This document shows positions 12,405 to 23,344 of a stretch of DNA of 50,205 bases, one piece after another (positions within the stretch are counted from its first letter, which is position 1; each line of letters starts with the position of its first letter). A model generated the notes under the pieces. That model was not told the origin of the DNA. It did not search any database and saw nothing but the letters and a program-made list of their open reading frames with translations. Source of the DNA: Zygnema cylindricum (taxonomy: Eukaryota > Streptophyta > Zygnematophyceae > Zygnematales > Zygnemataceae); the NCBI GenBank assembly GCA_037447655.1, contig JBBHKE010002207.1:1-50205 (forward strand). Reading direction: 5' to 3'. The translations under genes were made by a program, and so were the position numbers.

Positions 12405-12586
12405 TGTAACAGTAATAGCGGATCGAACATGTTTATAAATGGGTATTTAGGTGTTATGATTATAGAGTACTAAAATTGGTAGATGTCCGCGAAAGAATTC
12501 CGCAATTTGTCTCTTTTTCTATTTTTCTTATCCATTTTTGATCTGTTCATAGACGTTGTAATATTTCCATGGTTTCCCTTCCCATT
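12405..12586 (+). repeat. Element A 3' LTR, left fragment
   Basis: The first ~105 bp match 5,686-5,795 closely. 12,510-12,586 does not align with the 5' LTR by eye. The fragment ends where element B begins. The five bases at the break (CCCAT) do not match the five after element B (GTTTG). Confidence 0.75.
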
Positions 12587-13578
12587 GTTGTTATGAAAAG
12601 TTAGTTTCGTGCGTACGAGACAGTTCGCGCGTAACTGCTAATTGGATTTCATATGGAGGTTTGAATAGATTCACGGATTGGGGGAGCGAACGGATTGATA
12701 TAATTAAAGTAACGTAAAAGACTCATTGAGTGGTGTGAACAAGCTGTGAGAAATGGACGGCCGATCTCGAAGTGATCCAATGTAAAATAAACGGAATGTT
12801 GAAGTAGGTGCTGCCGGTACGGCAAAGCTGCAACGCAATTAAGTCAACGCAGTTGCGGCTATTTGTATGATCCATACGCACAAGTGCAGCCAGCACAGCT
12901 AGTGCAGCTGCGGATAATATGACTAGGATAGATTTCGAGTAATGATGATTGTACGGTAGTGGTAGCTTAGTAGTTGCTTAGCGGTAGCTTGGTTTTCTAA
13001 CATATGAAGATTGCGGTGTAAATAGTCTGTACAACATAGGTTTTTCCTTTTGGGTAATTAGTTTATTAGAGTAGATAAAGTACGGCTGGTATGCCATTGT
13101 ACATTCAGTAGTCTGAGTATAACTTGCAAGACTTAGATTATTTTATGTATCGCAGTCAAGTTTATCAAAGCAATGGCAAACTGTTTTCTGCATCTTTGAC
13201 CTATTGGTGTCATCACTCTGTTTCGTGCTTTCATGTGAAACTTTTTGGAGTTATTTTATAAAATATAATCTATATGTGTGTGAAGTTTCATTGTATTTCA
13301 GTATCTCTGTAAGATTCAGTGAGCAGTCTAAGTGGTTAGTTTGTGAAGCTGTCACCTGTTTTTGTGAAACTCTGGAGCCTATATCTTCTAGATTCCATTT
13401 TTGATTTAGCTGTAACTTTGGGTGTTTATATTGTATATAGTATACTGCATATTGGTGCAGTTTGAGGTAATTCTGTTCATTGTGGAGTAATTTGTGCTGT
13501 CTGAAACACAACTCTTTTTGAGGTAGTCTGTGGGTGTTTCCCTAAGTAATCCATTGCTGAATTAGGCTATGGACAACA
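12587..13578 (+). repeat. Element B 5' LTR
   Basis: 992 bp, TG...CA. It contains a GC-rich block at about 12,815-12,915 built from GCAGCTGCG, GCAGCCAGC and GCAGTTGCGG words, and several GTACGG/CCGTAC-type words. The block is duplicated in the 3' LTR at 16,350-16,460. Confidence 0.88.
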
Positions 13579-13582
13579 CGTT

Positions 13583-15274
13583 ATGGGCCCACGCCCATGG
13601 CTACCTATATTTTATGGATCAGAATATCACTATTGGAAGTGTGCACTCGAGAGCTACTTCAAGATGATGGAACAAATGGATGTGGTAGACGTTACCTTGG
13701 CCTAAACATCAAATGGATGGAAAAGTAAAAATTATGAGTGTCTAAGGGTTATTAAGAACTCCTTGACTCTGGATTTAGTAATTTCATACCTAAGTGTTAA
13801 AAAGACAGCTGAATTATGGAAGTGCTTAGAAAGAATGTATGCAAAGACGTCTTTATATCATTGGCTTAGTAGTGCTACCAAAATAGTTGAACACAAGTAT
13901 GTAGGAGGGAGTATGGAGAAACACTGTATTGACTTACAAGTATTATTTTCAGAAAATGATTTGGCAGGAGGAAACTTTACAGATGCTGAACAAGCTATCT
14001 TGTTTTTGAGAAGTCTACCTAAAGAATTTAAGAGTGCACTAGATCGATTGACTTTTATTGATAAAAATGATTGGAGCATAATTGAAGCTAGACGAGTTAT
14101 TCTAGATGAAGAGGCTAATAGAAAGGTTTTATCAAGTGAACGGAATATAAATGAATCTAAGTCTCAGTTTCAGAAATTTAAAGGTAATAGTGAGTTCGGA
14201 GATCGGCCAAAGAATTGTTTTAACTGTAATGATTTAGGACATACTTTCAGGGTATGTCCATCGTATAAAAATGCATGTGTTACTGGGAATTTAAAAGATG
14301 GATGGGACAACACCCTAGTTCGAACCCCAAGAAGAAATAAATCAACTGCTTTCGTGAGTGAGAGACAAGACTCAACAAATAACAAAAGGCATGCACCTTG
14401 TGTTGACGAATTTATGTATCTACCAACCTTCTGTGTTGTTTGGAATGGAGTAAAGGAGGAGGTGACAGAAAAGGATTTGGTGTTTGTCTCTTTTCTAGAC
14501 GTCAGATTGGTGAGTAACAAAGAGTTACAGGAGGAAGAGTTGTTTGAAGTAAGAGAAATTAGAGGAAGTGAAGGTCACTTGGAAGTGGAAGCCGAAAAAT
14601 ACTTAAACATAAAGACTAATAAACTAAACCCAATTTTTCTAGAAGGACCGGGCGAAGATATGAAGAAAACTGGAATTAGGAATGAGGTGTATAATGTGGA
14701 AACTGGTGGAAGGAGTTATGTCACCGAAGATAGTGTGGTGAAGGACGAAAGAGAGAAGGACACGATTTCTGTGACCTTATCAGATGACAAATCTGTGAGT
14801 GAAAATTGCTTACAAGAAAGTTTGTTAACTAAAGCAAGAGGAGTTGAAGGAAGAGATGGACACTTAGAAGCAGAAACTAGAAGTAAGGTGGCCATGAAAA
14901 TTGGTGAACTAGGAGAAAAACAAAGAAAAACTGTTCAGAAAATTGGAGTGAGAAAAGAAGTTTGTGGGATTGAAAAATGTAATAGAAATGCAAAAGTTAA
15001 AAGAGTGCAGCTGAAAAGAAGAAGAATCAAAATTAAAATTTCTCAGATGAAAGAAGTTGATGGAAGTAGCAAATCTATGGAGAAAAACATAAAGGTGAAA
15101 CAGAAAACTAGTATTTGTGACTTTAAACGAGTAGAAAATTGTGACAAAAATGTAAAATTTCAAACAAGACAAAAGATCATGAAGAAAACAAAAAGAAGAT
15201 GTAATACTAAAAGGATCAAGGGTAGAAGAAAACATGCTCAGAAAGTGATCAAGAAAAGAGAGCGGGAGAAATGA
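13583..15274 (+). CDS. gag: Element B gag with long charged C-terminal extension
   Basis: The frame opens at an ATG at 13,583, four bases after the LTR, and runs 564 codons with one in-frame TAA at 13,703 (codon 41). The N-terminal part reads PIFYGSEYHYWKCALESYF, like the start of copia gag. The middle is a copia-type (UBN2-like) capsid domain with ELWKCLERMYA and FLRSLPKEFKSALDRL. A CCHC knuckle CFNCNDLGHTFRVC follows at about 14,216-14,258. The remaining ~340 residues match no pol domain: first acidic and Glu-rich, then strongly basic (Lys/Arg-rich, ending KKREREK). Gag should form particles and bind RNA. The extension's role is unknown; a chromatin- or RNA-binding tail is only a guess. Confidence 0.8.
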
Positions 15275-16129
15275 TTTTCTGGAGGATACTGGCGTGTCTT
15301 ATAAAGACAACTTTGTTTGACATTCTATTTGTTTTTGGTTGGACTTTAGATTTGTATTCTTCCTTGTTGAGTTAGTTGAAAAGAAACAAAAATATTTATT
15401 TATGTATTTTTGAAGACGAAGGAGGTGGTGGAAGCAATGACTTGTCCAGGAACGAAAATTTCGAAGACATGGCAGAGCGCAGCGAAAGCAGTGGAGAATC
15501 ATCAAAAGAAGTTTGCGTCGCGAACAGCGATGCAACATAGCGGCGCAGCAAAAGGAGTGGTGCCGTATGACACTTACACGCTGATTATTTTATTCCAGGT
15601 ACAGGCAACTAAACATTCAGGGGTTACGCATTTATGGCGTAAGGGGAGCTATTACAGGACATTTTTTGCAAGAAGGCAGCAAGCGACTGGGAATTGGCAG
15701 AGGGCAGCAGAAGCAATGGCGACGTCGACAAAGCACTGGTGATGTGGTGTTTTTGCTAAATTTATTGTATGATGAACAGTGGAGGTTGATACAGAATTTT
15801 GAATATTTAAATATTTTATTTTATTCTTTTGTTTATCCATTAGAGTGGAAACATTTGCGTACAGCATGGACTAATGAGTCTAAAGCTTTAGGGGAGTGTA
15901 GAATTTGAAAGCTTTAGTCTCAGTTGATGAGGCTATGAGGAGGAAGTTAAAGATGAAAAGGAGCAGCAGTTAGGACTGCGATGTCAAACTAGCGCAGCGT
16001 AGCAGCATAGCAGTACACGCTCCACTTTGTATTCATACTGCGCTGCGATGTCAAAGTAGCGTTGCGTAGCAACATAGCATTACACGCTGCATATTTTTCT
16101 GGGTGCACGCAACTAAATTTTCGGGGGAG
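15275..16129 (+). other. Element B 3' interior with GC-rich word cluster
   Basis: No convincing gene. 15,450-15,740 and 15,960-16,100 are rich in GCAGC, GCGTAGCA and CATAGCA words. 15,975-16,100 is an imperfect ~65-bp tandem duplication (CTGCGATGTCAAA...GCGTAGCA.CATAGCA.TACACGCT). The related short reading frame at 15,410-15,742 has no recognisable domain. It ends in the polypurine tract GGGGGAG. Confidence 0.6.
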
Positions 16130-17111
16130 TGTTGTTTTGAAAAGTCAGTTTCGTGCATACGAGACAGTTTGCCCGTAACTGCTAATTGGATTTAATATGG
16201 AGGTTGAATAGATTCACGGATTGGGGGAGCGAACGGATTGATATAGTTAAAGTGAAGTAAAAGACTCATTGAGTGGTGTGAACAAGCTTTGACAAATGGA
16301 CGGCGGATCGCGAAGCGATCCGATGTAAAATAAACGGAATGTTGGAATAGGCGCCGTCGGTACGGCAGAGCTGCGACGCAGTTAAGTCAACATAGCTGCG
16401 GCTATTTGTATGATCCGTACGGACAAGCGCAGTCAGCGCAGCTAGCGCAGCTGCGGATAAGATGACTAGGATAGATCTCGAGTAATGATGATTGTACGGT
16501 AGTGGTAGCTTAGTAGTTGCTTAGTGGTAGCTTGGTTTCTGACATACGAAGAGTGCGGTGTAAATATTCTGTGAAACAGGGGTTTGTCCTTTTGACTAAT
16601 TAGTTTATTAGAGTAGATATAGTACGGCTGGTATGCCTCCGTACTCTGAGTATAACTTGCAGGACTTAGATTATTTTATGTATCGCAGTCAAGTTTATCA
16701 AAGCAATGGCAGACTGTTTTCTGCATCTTTGACCTGTTGGTGTGATCACTCTCTTTGGTGCTTTCATGTGAAACTTTGTGGAATTATTCAATGATATAGA
16801 ATATTTATGTGTGTGAAGTTTCATTGTATTCCAGTATCTCTGTAAGATTCTGTGAGCAGTCTAAGTGGTTAGTTTGTGAAGCTGTCAGCTGTTTTTGTGA
16901 AACTCTGGAGCCTATATCTTCTAGATTCCCTTGTGGATTTAGCTGTAACTTTGGGAGTTTATAGTGTATGTGGTATACTGCTTATTGGTGTAGTTTGAGG
17001 TGATTCTGTTCAGTTTGGAGTAATCTGTACTGTCTGAAACACAGCTGTTTTTGAGGTAGTCTGTGGGTGTTTCCGTGAGTAATCCATGGCTGAAATAGGA
17101 TATGGACAACA
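16130..17111 (+). repeat. Element B 3' LTR
   Basis: 982 bp, collinear with 12,587-13,578 with scattered substitutions and small indels. Ends ACAACA. The following sequence (GTTTGGCGCGCAATTT) matches element A's 5' LTR from 6,059, not the sequence left of B. Confidence 0.88.
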
Positions 17112-17667
17112 GTTTGGCGCGCAATTTTTCACGTAAATGTTACGTAGTGAAACGTAACGTTTGATTGGTTAGTAAAGTGCTAAGTAGTTAGTAAGAGATT
17201 TTGCACGTTTTTGCATTGGTCAATCTGAGTCTTTGCTGATCAATGATTTGCCTAGGTAAAAGCCTGTTAAAACGGAGCGTTGACTCTGGCCTGGCGAGTC
17301 CAGGGCAATGATGGATAAATAGTGAAGTGTAAGAGGAGAGTAGACATCTTTTCCTTTGGAAAAGTTTGTGGAAATTCCGGCTGATCTTGGTCCTTAGTGA
17401 TTAATACCAAATTGGAGAAAAGTCATTTTGCATTGAAATCTCTTACTAACTAAATAGTGTTAGTGGAAAACACTTTAATAAGAAGGGTTGAGCCACGAGG
17501 GCAAGAGACCAAGCTAATGTTATGTGGACAGAAGCTTCTTCTAATTTAAAGTTTATCCTTATGTGAGTGTTGTCAAATGTGGATGTGTGTTTTCCAATGT
17601 GTGGAATGTGTGGTTGGAATTGTTTGTAGTAATGGGATTTTTCTGAGTGGTAGGAGATCCTGTTACA
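17112..17667 (+). repeat. A-family LTR, right fragment
   Basis: Matches 6,059-6,651 of the A 5' LTR, including the GTTACG/CGTAAC pair and the terminal ATCCTGTTACA. There is one ~40-bp gap near 17,460. It is the 3' part of an A-family LTR, but whether it belongs to the same insertion as 12,405-12,586 is doubtful (see findings). Confidence 0.85.
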
Positions 17668-17965
17668 CAAAGTCTACTCCACAATTTAAACTAACTAGCT
17701 GCTAGTCCACCTAGTACTACAAAAATGTACACGTGGACCTTCACGATCTACCGAGATCTATCCAAACTATCTTTTTAAAAGCGAACAGTTCAATCTACAT
17801 TTAGCCGCATTGCTATGTTGCTACGCTGCGCGGCTATGCTACGGTACCAAGTTTCTACGTTGTTATGTTGCGCTACTCTTGCATCACAGCTGCGCAGCTC
17901 TGGAATTGCAACTACCGCAGCCCTGTCCTTATCAAAACGGGAAAATTCCCTGTAACCTTGTTACA
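17668..17965 (-). repeat. Element C 3' LTR, truncated
   Basis: On the minus strand it begins TGTAACAAGGTTACA directly after the polypurine tract. 17,669-17,799 matches 23,985-24,118 of the 5' LTR (GTCTACTCCAC, TAGTCTACCTAGTA and GTGGACCTTCACG words, with a few changes). 17,800-17,925 is a GC-rich cluster of GCTGCG, TGTTGCTACG and AGCTGCGCAGCT words that the truncated 5' LTR lacks. The remainder toward lower coordinates is cut off by the A-family LTR. Confidence 0.78.
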
Positions 17966-17977
17966 CTGCCTCCCATT
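17966..17977 (-). promoter_or_regulatory. Polypurine tract of element C
   Basis: AATGGGAGGCAG on the minus strand directly precedes the TGTAACAAGG LTR start, typical for chromoviruses. Confidence 0.7.
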
Positions 17978-18169
17978 AAGGATTCACCGTCCCGCATAAC
18001 CTTACTCACTCAAGGAAACTGAAGTTGTCGGTGTATCGCGTATTTCTCCTCACGGTACTCCTCAAAATCTTGTTGTAGAGTGTCCAGTTGATTTTGAAGG
18101 TGCTCACATCGAGTCTCCAGTAGCACAATATGATGGTCCGTCGCTGCTAGGCTTCTCCCAGTGATCCGC

Positions 18170-19073
18170 TCCCAAATTTGGTCCTTACCTTCCCCGGCGC
18201 AACCTCTGGTGCTTTGGGTTGTGGTGGAATGGCCGCCGGTGGAGGTACTTCGGATGTCGGGATCAGGGGAGCTTCGGGTTCTTCGATTTATTGTGCTTCC
18301 TTCGCCACTTCATCTGCTAGTTCTCACCGGGGTACCTTCCTTAATTTGAAGGAAACTTGTTTCTTGGCAGCGCGGGCCCGCTGCAGAGCGTTCTTCCCTA
18401 CTTGCTTGAGCGCACGTACCTCGGGTGTGACTTGCGCCCTAGAGATGATGTCGTGAAGATGGACATCCCATGGTGATATTGGCAGAGCACCCCTGGAACG
18501 TCCACCCTGTACCGATAGTGGTCCTCTACCACCTCCACAAAGGATAAGGCATGAGGGTTCAAATGCACATAGCGTTTATGGTTTTTCCCTAAGTCATTCG
18601 TCCTCATAAAAATCCAGGTTGGATGCGACGACACATGGAGGAAATGTTGAGGGAATCTCCAGGTTTTCCTGTACGCTATACCGCCGGCCACTCTGAAGGA
18701 TCCCAATAAAAGCGTTTGGCGAAGCTGAAGGCGAATCTTGGTGTTGAGTATGAATAGGAAGTGGAAAAAAGTAGTCGGGGATTTCTTCTTCTTTTTGACT
18801 TTCTCCTTTCGTTTCTCCTTTCTCCCGTCGAAGGACGAATACCTCATCCCTGTTGGGGTACTGAGCCTTTGCCTTCTTCTCAAAGCTCTCCGAGGACTGC
18901 TCGTCGGCGGTGCTCTCCATGTTAGGGTCCCTCATCACCTCTAGATATGAGGCACCCTCTTCTATTGGTGGAGGTGTCGGCTCTCGTTCAAGCTCCTCAA
19001 CGTCCGAGAGCTCGTGATCTTCTTCATCCTCCAGGTCTCCCACTCGGAGTTGGTTATACTCGGGGTCTTGCAA
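18170..19073 (-). pseudogene. Element C extra 3' reading frame, unknown protein
   Basis: It lies downstream of the chromodomain and upstream of the 3' LTR. The first open part (19,073-18,594) is acidic and proline-containing: DLEDEEDHELSDVEELERE, PTPPPIEEG, then AKAQYPNRDEVFVLRREKGE. Coding-like sequence continues in a second frame to 18,398 (KRYVHLNPHALSFVEVVEDHY) and a third toward 18,170 (VGKNALQRARAAKKQVSFKL, then a Pro/Ala stretch), so at least two shifts have accumulated. I recognise no domain. Extra frames after integrase occur in some plant gypsy lineages, but I cannot assign this one. It could also be captured host sequence. Confidence 0.5.
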
Positions 19074-19631
19074 ATTTTACGACCCCTCTCCTCCACTTAA
19101 TTTTTATTTCGCTGGTGCCTCGCTATTAGCTGTCTCTTCTAACATCAACTCTTCCACTACCTCCCTCCTCCGGTCAGCCCCTACTATAACTTCCGCTACC
19201 ACTTACAGTCTATCTTGACGGGGTATTTCCTCTTAGCCTACCCGAACCAGCCTCCTCCTCTTCGATGGTGGAGAGGATGACGTTTCCATAGATGCTGTTG
19301 CACACGATAAATCCGGTTATTCGACGAGTGAAGGTAAGCTACTTGTGTGGAGTGAGACGCTTTCCAAACTGCTTCGACTAGGTTGGTCGCAAAGGCTAAT
19401 GGCGCCTTTAACTGCGAGGGCGGAGGGTTTTGCTATTGGACTTTTCCAACCATTGTAGCGTGCGAGGGTATTGCAGCGTCCAACATTTAGTGAATTGCGC
19501 TGCTGGGACGAAACCGAGGGTTCGACATCACCAATGTGGCGAAGCACAACTGCGCCATTGCAATTTCCTATCACCGCAGCGGTGGCTTTGCGATCCTTTG
19601 ACGGTACCACTACTATGCTGCGCTTCGGTGG
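19074..19631 (-). other. Element C, non-coding between chromodomain and extra frame
   Basis: About 560 bp with no assignable domain. From ~19,440 it is full of GCTGCG, GCAGCGGTGGC and ATTGCGCTGC words, related to the clusters in element B and in the C 3' LTR. Confidence 0.45.
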
Positions 19632-20302
19632 CTATGAAACCATAGCGCTGCGGTGTGTTAATTGTGCCGCTACGTTTCTTTGCTGGTTCCCCAATATGAT
19701 TGCGATGGTTGCTATACTGCGATGCGTTCCTTTATCGTGTCTGCTGCGATTGCCCCTCCGGTGAAGTTGAGTGTCCGCACTCTGCGTAAATCTGCGCAGC
19801 AAGTCAGGTGAATGCAAATCCTCCTCCTCCACCAAACAATCGTCTTTAACTCCGTAGCCCTTTGAAGACACCAAATATTGTGTTGAGTTTGAATTTCGAA
19901 GGTGACACGACTGAAGGATTATCTTCCACCTCGTACTCGTCCGATGAATCCGAAATCGGTGGTAAGGGGGTATGCCGCCGTGAATTAGGGAAAATAGAAT
20001 CGGGGGTCGAGCATAGAGGGAAACATGGAAAACATTGTGGATATTCCAATTTTTCGGTATATCCAGTTTATAGGCCACCTCTCCCACCTTTGAAAGAACG
20101 GTGAATGGCCGCGTAAATCTCGGTGCCAATTTCTTGGAGAGGGCACCCGGTAAAAACATGTTTGCAATATTAAGGCGAACTTTATCACCCGCACCAAAAA
20201 CGATGTCCTTTCAGTGAGAGTCGGCCTACGATTTTTGAAGAACCTTTGCAAGCACGAGCGTCGTCGCTGCCTTTTCAAGATTCCTGTGCAGCGTTTCGGC
20301 AA
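19632..20302 (-). pseudogene. Element C integrase C-terminus and chromodomain
   Basis: Minus-strand frames give KKLAPRFTRPFTVLSKVGEVAYKL and NIHNVFHVSLY (GPY/F-type end of gypsy integrase). In a neighbouring frame YEVED...KFKLNTIFGVFKG is followed by YG...LVEEEDLHSPDLLRRF. The order (E)YEVE, a strand ending in FKGYG, then EEDL...LL.RF is that of a chromodomain, with the usual aromatic cage partly degraded. Chromodomains guide chromovirus integration to marked chromatin. At least two frame changes separate the parts. Confidence 0.72.
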
Positions 20303-20399
20303 AATCTAGAGTTGCGGGTGTAGGGCAATCTGTCACCAGCTGATTTTGGGGAAGGGTGGGTTGTCGCCCATTTACGAAAAATGACATAACATTCGTGGA

Positions 20400-21040
20400 C
20401 TAGAGCACCGCACTGTTATATGCCACCTCGATCATCGTCAAATGGTTCACCAAATCCATTTGGTGCACCGATACGTACGGCTGTAAAGCCTCCTCTAAAG
20501 TCGTGTTCACCCTTTCGGTCTGACCGTCGCTCTGAGGGTGATAAGCCGTGGACATGGCTAGCTGCGTTCCACACAACTCGAGTAGATTCCTCCAGAAGTG
20601 GTTGACAAACTTTCTATCACGGTCGCTGACGATCCTCTTCGGAAGTCCGTGATGCCGGAATATTTCCCGGAAGAAAAAGTCTGCCACATCTCGAGTTGTA
20701 GCTTTAGTTTTTGTGGGTGTGAAATGTACCATTTTCGTTCGGTAATCCACGACGATGAAGATGGATTCGTAGCCTTCCTTAGTCAACGGGAGAGCAACTA
20801 TGATGTCTATCAAAATCGCTTCCTAAGGAACAGATAGTATTGGTAGGGGTTGTAATCGGCCTTGATGACCTGATTCTGATTTATTTCTGTTGCAACAGTA
20901 ACACAACCGGACACAATCTGCTATGTTTCAAGTCATGTTCAGCCAATAATATGTTTCAACGACACGTGCAATTATTTTATTTCGCCCAAATGTCCAATGA
21001 GCGGCTCGTCATGACTCATTTTAAGTATCGTATGATGTAA
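20400..21040 (-). pseudogene. Element C integrase zinc domain and core
   Basis: 20,813-20,400 is an open 137-codon core: MIDIIVALP, FIVVDYRTKMVHF, IVSDRDRKFVNHFW, STAYHPQSDGQTERVNTTLEE. All three DDE-type residues can be placed. Upstream (21,040-20,820) the HHCC zinc domain is recognisable but interrupted by stops. The frame ends at 20,400, where relatives continue. Confidence 0.85.
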
Positions 21041-21179
21041 CTCTTGGATTGTCGAAACGTAGAGTCTAGTTGTTTGAATCGGTCTGTACCGCCACATACC
21101 ATTGGCGGTGCGAAAGTAATACCTTCCGTTTTACCAGTTCCTTGATTGTCTCGTCGCATGCGATCTTAATCCTATTTAA

Positions 21180-21494
21180 TCATTGGTCGTCCACTTGTAC
21201 TGTATTGGTAACTGCGGTGAGTTTCGGATCTTGCGCTATGTCCGACGCTGCGGTGTCCATTTTCACACGGCTTTCGCTTCTATGGTGCGATGCCTGCGAA
21301 CGATGCTCCGTCACTTGCGCAGCTACTGTGGGTCTTCTTGACAGAGCATCCTCCGGGTTTGTCTTGCCAAGTTTATACTTAATAGTTAACTCTGGTCTGA
21401 ATGTCTGATGAAACGTCATCCATCGAACCTGTTTCTTTGACAACTTCGGCTGAGTTTGGAGATAGTGTAGGGCGTGGTGATCGGCGATGATCAT
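21180..21494 (-). pseudogene. Element C RNase H C-terminal part
   Basis: Encodes IIADHHALHYLQTQPKLSKKQVRWM and YKLGKTNPEDALSRRP, the end of gypsy RNase H and the connection to integrase. The upstream RNase H residues are only fragmentary between 21,495 and 21,580, which suggests a deletion that also removed the RT YXDD box. Confidence 0.82.
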
Positions 21495-21576
21495 GATTGG
21501 CTTCCCTTGAGCATAGCATTTCCAAACCTCTAGCGCGTTAATAATTGGGATTGTCTCCTTTTCGTGTGTGGCCCAG

Positions 21577-22160
21577 TTAAATTCTGCAGCCTTTAGTTTT
21601 CGATTGTCGTAGGCAATGGGTTAAATTCCTTTTCCTTGATCTTGCAGAAGGATCGCTCCAGTAGCCATATCCCTGGGGTTGGTAATTATCGTCCAAACAT
21701 TGCCAAAAGATAGAATTCATCAAGTGCAGAAAGGTTGCCTGTTCTTTGGTCAATCCGAAGGGCATAACTCAAAATTGGAAATGACTGTACCGCGTTCTAA
21801 ATGCAGTCTTTTCCACATCTTCCTCGGCAATTTTGATTTGGTGACAACTGCTCCGCAAGTTGATATTTGAAAATATTTAACAATCTGTAGGCGATCCAAC
21901 AGTTCGTCTATCCTCGGTAGAGGGTACGTATTTTTCACCGTCAACTTGTTTAGCGCTCGGTAATCGACACACATATGAAAACCTCCATCTTTCTTATTCA
22001 CAAAGAGGACGAGGGCCCCGTATGGTGACTTGCTTGGTTCGATTGCTTTGGCTTCGATTACCTTCGCAGGTTGCTTTTTGAGTTCATCCAATTCGATGTA
22101 ACTCATCTTGTATATCTGATTAGCCGGAGGTACTACCCTGGGAACAAGCTCTATCTTGTG
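21577..22160 (-). pseudogene. Element C reverse transcriptase, deleted
   Basis: 22,106-21,750 gives [50 protein letters not shown] motifs 1-2. A frame change leads to [17 protein letters not shown] at 21,765. No YXDD box follows, only a short scrambled segment before RNase H. The polymerase is certainly inactive. Confidence 0.85.
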
Positions 22161-22220
22161 GTCTACTTCGCGCTTCGAAGGTAAAACTTCTAGGAGCTTC
22201 GAGAGAAAGACATCAACATA

Positions 22221-23141
22221 CTATTGGAGAAGATTTGTCATGACTTCTGGGGCCTCTACGGAAGTCTTTCCGGTGTCTTTACCTCCTTTTGAGTCAAATT
22301 CGGGATCTTTTTTACTCCATTCCTTCGGAATCCCCTCCTTCATCTCCTCTATATGTTTGACGACCGCTATATCAATTGTCTCCCCTTTATTAAGTGCCCT
22401 CTTTAGCTCTAAGGCCGAAAGTAGGTGTCCCTCTTCCGATCCCTTACTCGTTGCTCCCACCTTTACCTCAAACTATTTTTCATTTTTCTTCACTCTCATG
22501 GTTCAACAGCTCTAATCAATCGTAGGGTTCCACTTCTACAGCCACGGCTTTCCCAATATTACCTCATGGTCTCTAAGTGGTAATACATGAAGGGTGTCAT
22601 ACCAGTAGAACTTCCCAATTCCGACGCGCATCTTTGGAGTACGATGAGTAATCGATAGGGAACTTCCGTTTGCTAATTGAACCGTCTGACAATCCGAAAG
22701 AACCACAAGAGGAAGCTTCAACATTTTCACCGTCACCTCGTTGATGAAGTTTCCCGATGCGCCGGAGTTTACTATGAAGCTAGCTACGCTCACTCTTATC
22801 CCTCCTTGAAATATTAAAGGGTCTCCCCCTTCACCAGCTAACCTCATGATGTTAAGCTTGCCCTTCTTAGAACCAATTTTTTTTGGGCAATCCCGGACCA
22901 TATGGTCCGTGGAACCGCACTGGAAGCATAACCCATTTTGCTTTCTCCGTTGGAGCTCCTCGGGGGACAAGTCATTTGTCTTGGCCTTGGTAGTCTTCTT
23001 TTTCTTCCGAAGCACTTTGACCACCTCCTTATCCTTATTAATCGCTCCGAGCTCCATGGGCGTCGGACCATCGTCGCGTCGACCTCCCTCGCCGCTGCTC
23101 GACCCATAATGATAGGGTCTATGGAAGGTGAAGTCTACCAA
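22221..23141 (-). pseudogene. Element C zinc knuckle and aspartic protease
   Basis: 23,141-22,536 is open for 201 codons: a PTPMELGAI motif, knuckle CFQCGSTDHMVRDC, then the protease with FIVNSGASGNFI (catalytic DSGA reads NSGA), VQLANG and HEVILGKPWL. The Asp-to-Asn change should inactivate the protease. 22,460-22,221 continues as the variable protease-RT linker. Confidence 0.82.
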
Positions 23142-23344
23142 ATCGGTCCTTTTTGCAAACTAGATGATTGCCGAGAGACAAGGGGTCGTACTTTCTCGAG
23201 CGAGCCATTGCTCCACATCACTCCGAATGGAGGCCTTAAGCCCCTTCACGTAACGATCCACGACTTTGTTTTCCGTCATCGATGGTATTTGAACTTTGCA
23301 CTCCAAAAACCGTTGCGTGTACTCCTACACCAAGGTACGTTGCT

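Larger units (their letters stand above)
5686..12586 (+). mobile_element. Element A: decayed Ty3/gypsy LTR retrotransposon
   Basis: Order of parts: 5' LTR (5,686-6,651), primer site, gag with zinc knuckles, aspartic protease, reverse transcriptase, RNase H, integrase, weak chromodomain-like tail, polypurine tract (12,387-12,404) and the beginning of the 3' LTR (from 12,405). Protease-RT-RNase H-integrase order defines Ty3/gypsy. The coding region is broken by several frameshifts and stops, and both RT and integrase catalytic motifs carry substitutions, so this copy cannot work. The 3' LTR is cut at 12,586 by element B. Only about the first 100 bp of the 3' LTR aligns clearly with the 5' LTR before the sequences diverge. 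Confidence 0.9.
12587..17111 (+). mobile_element. Element B: gag-only LTR retrotransposon
   Basis: The two LTRs (12,587-13,578 and 16,130-17,111) are alike along their whole length, starting TGTTGTT and ending GGACAACA. The ~2.55-kb interior holds one long gag-type frame with an unusual charged extension, then ~0.85 kb without a gene and a polypurine tract (GGGGGAG, 16,123-16,129). No protease, integrase, RT or RNase H motif is visible, so it must borrow enzymes. The gag fold resembles copia. High LTR similarity and the almost intact frame make it younger than A, C and D. It lacks a matching target-site duplication. Confidence 0.88.

Noticed and set aside
15410-15742. 110-codon frame in the element B 3' interior
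   Set aside because: Composition follows the GCAGC word cluster, with no gag or pol motif.
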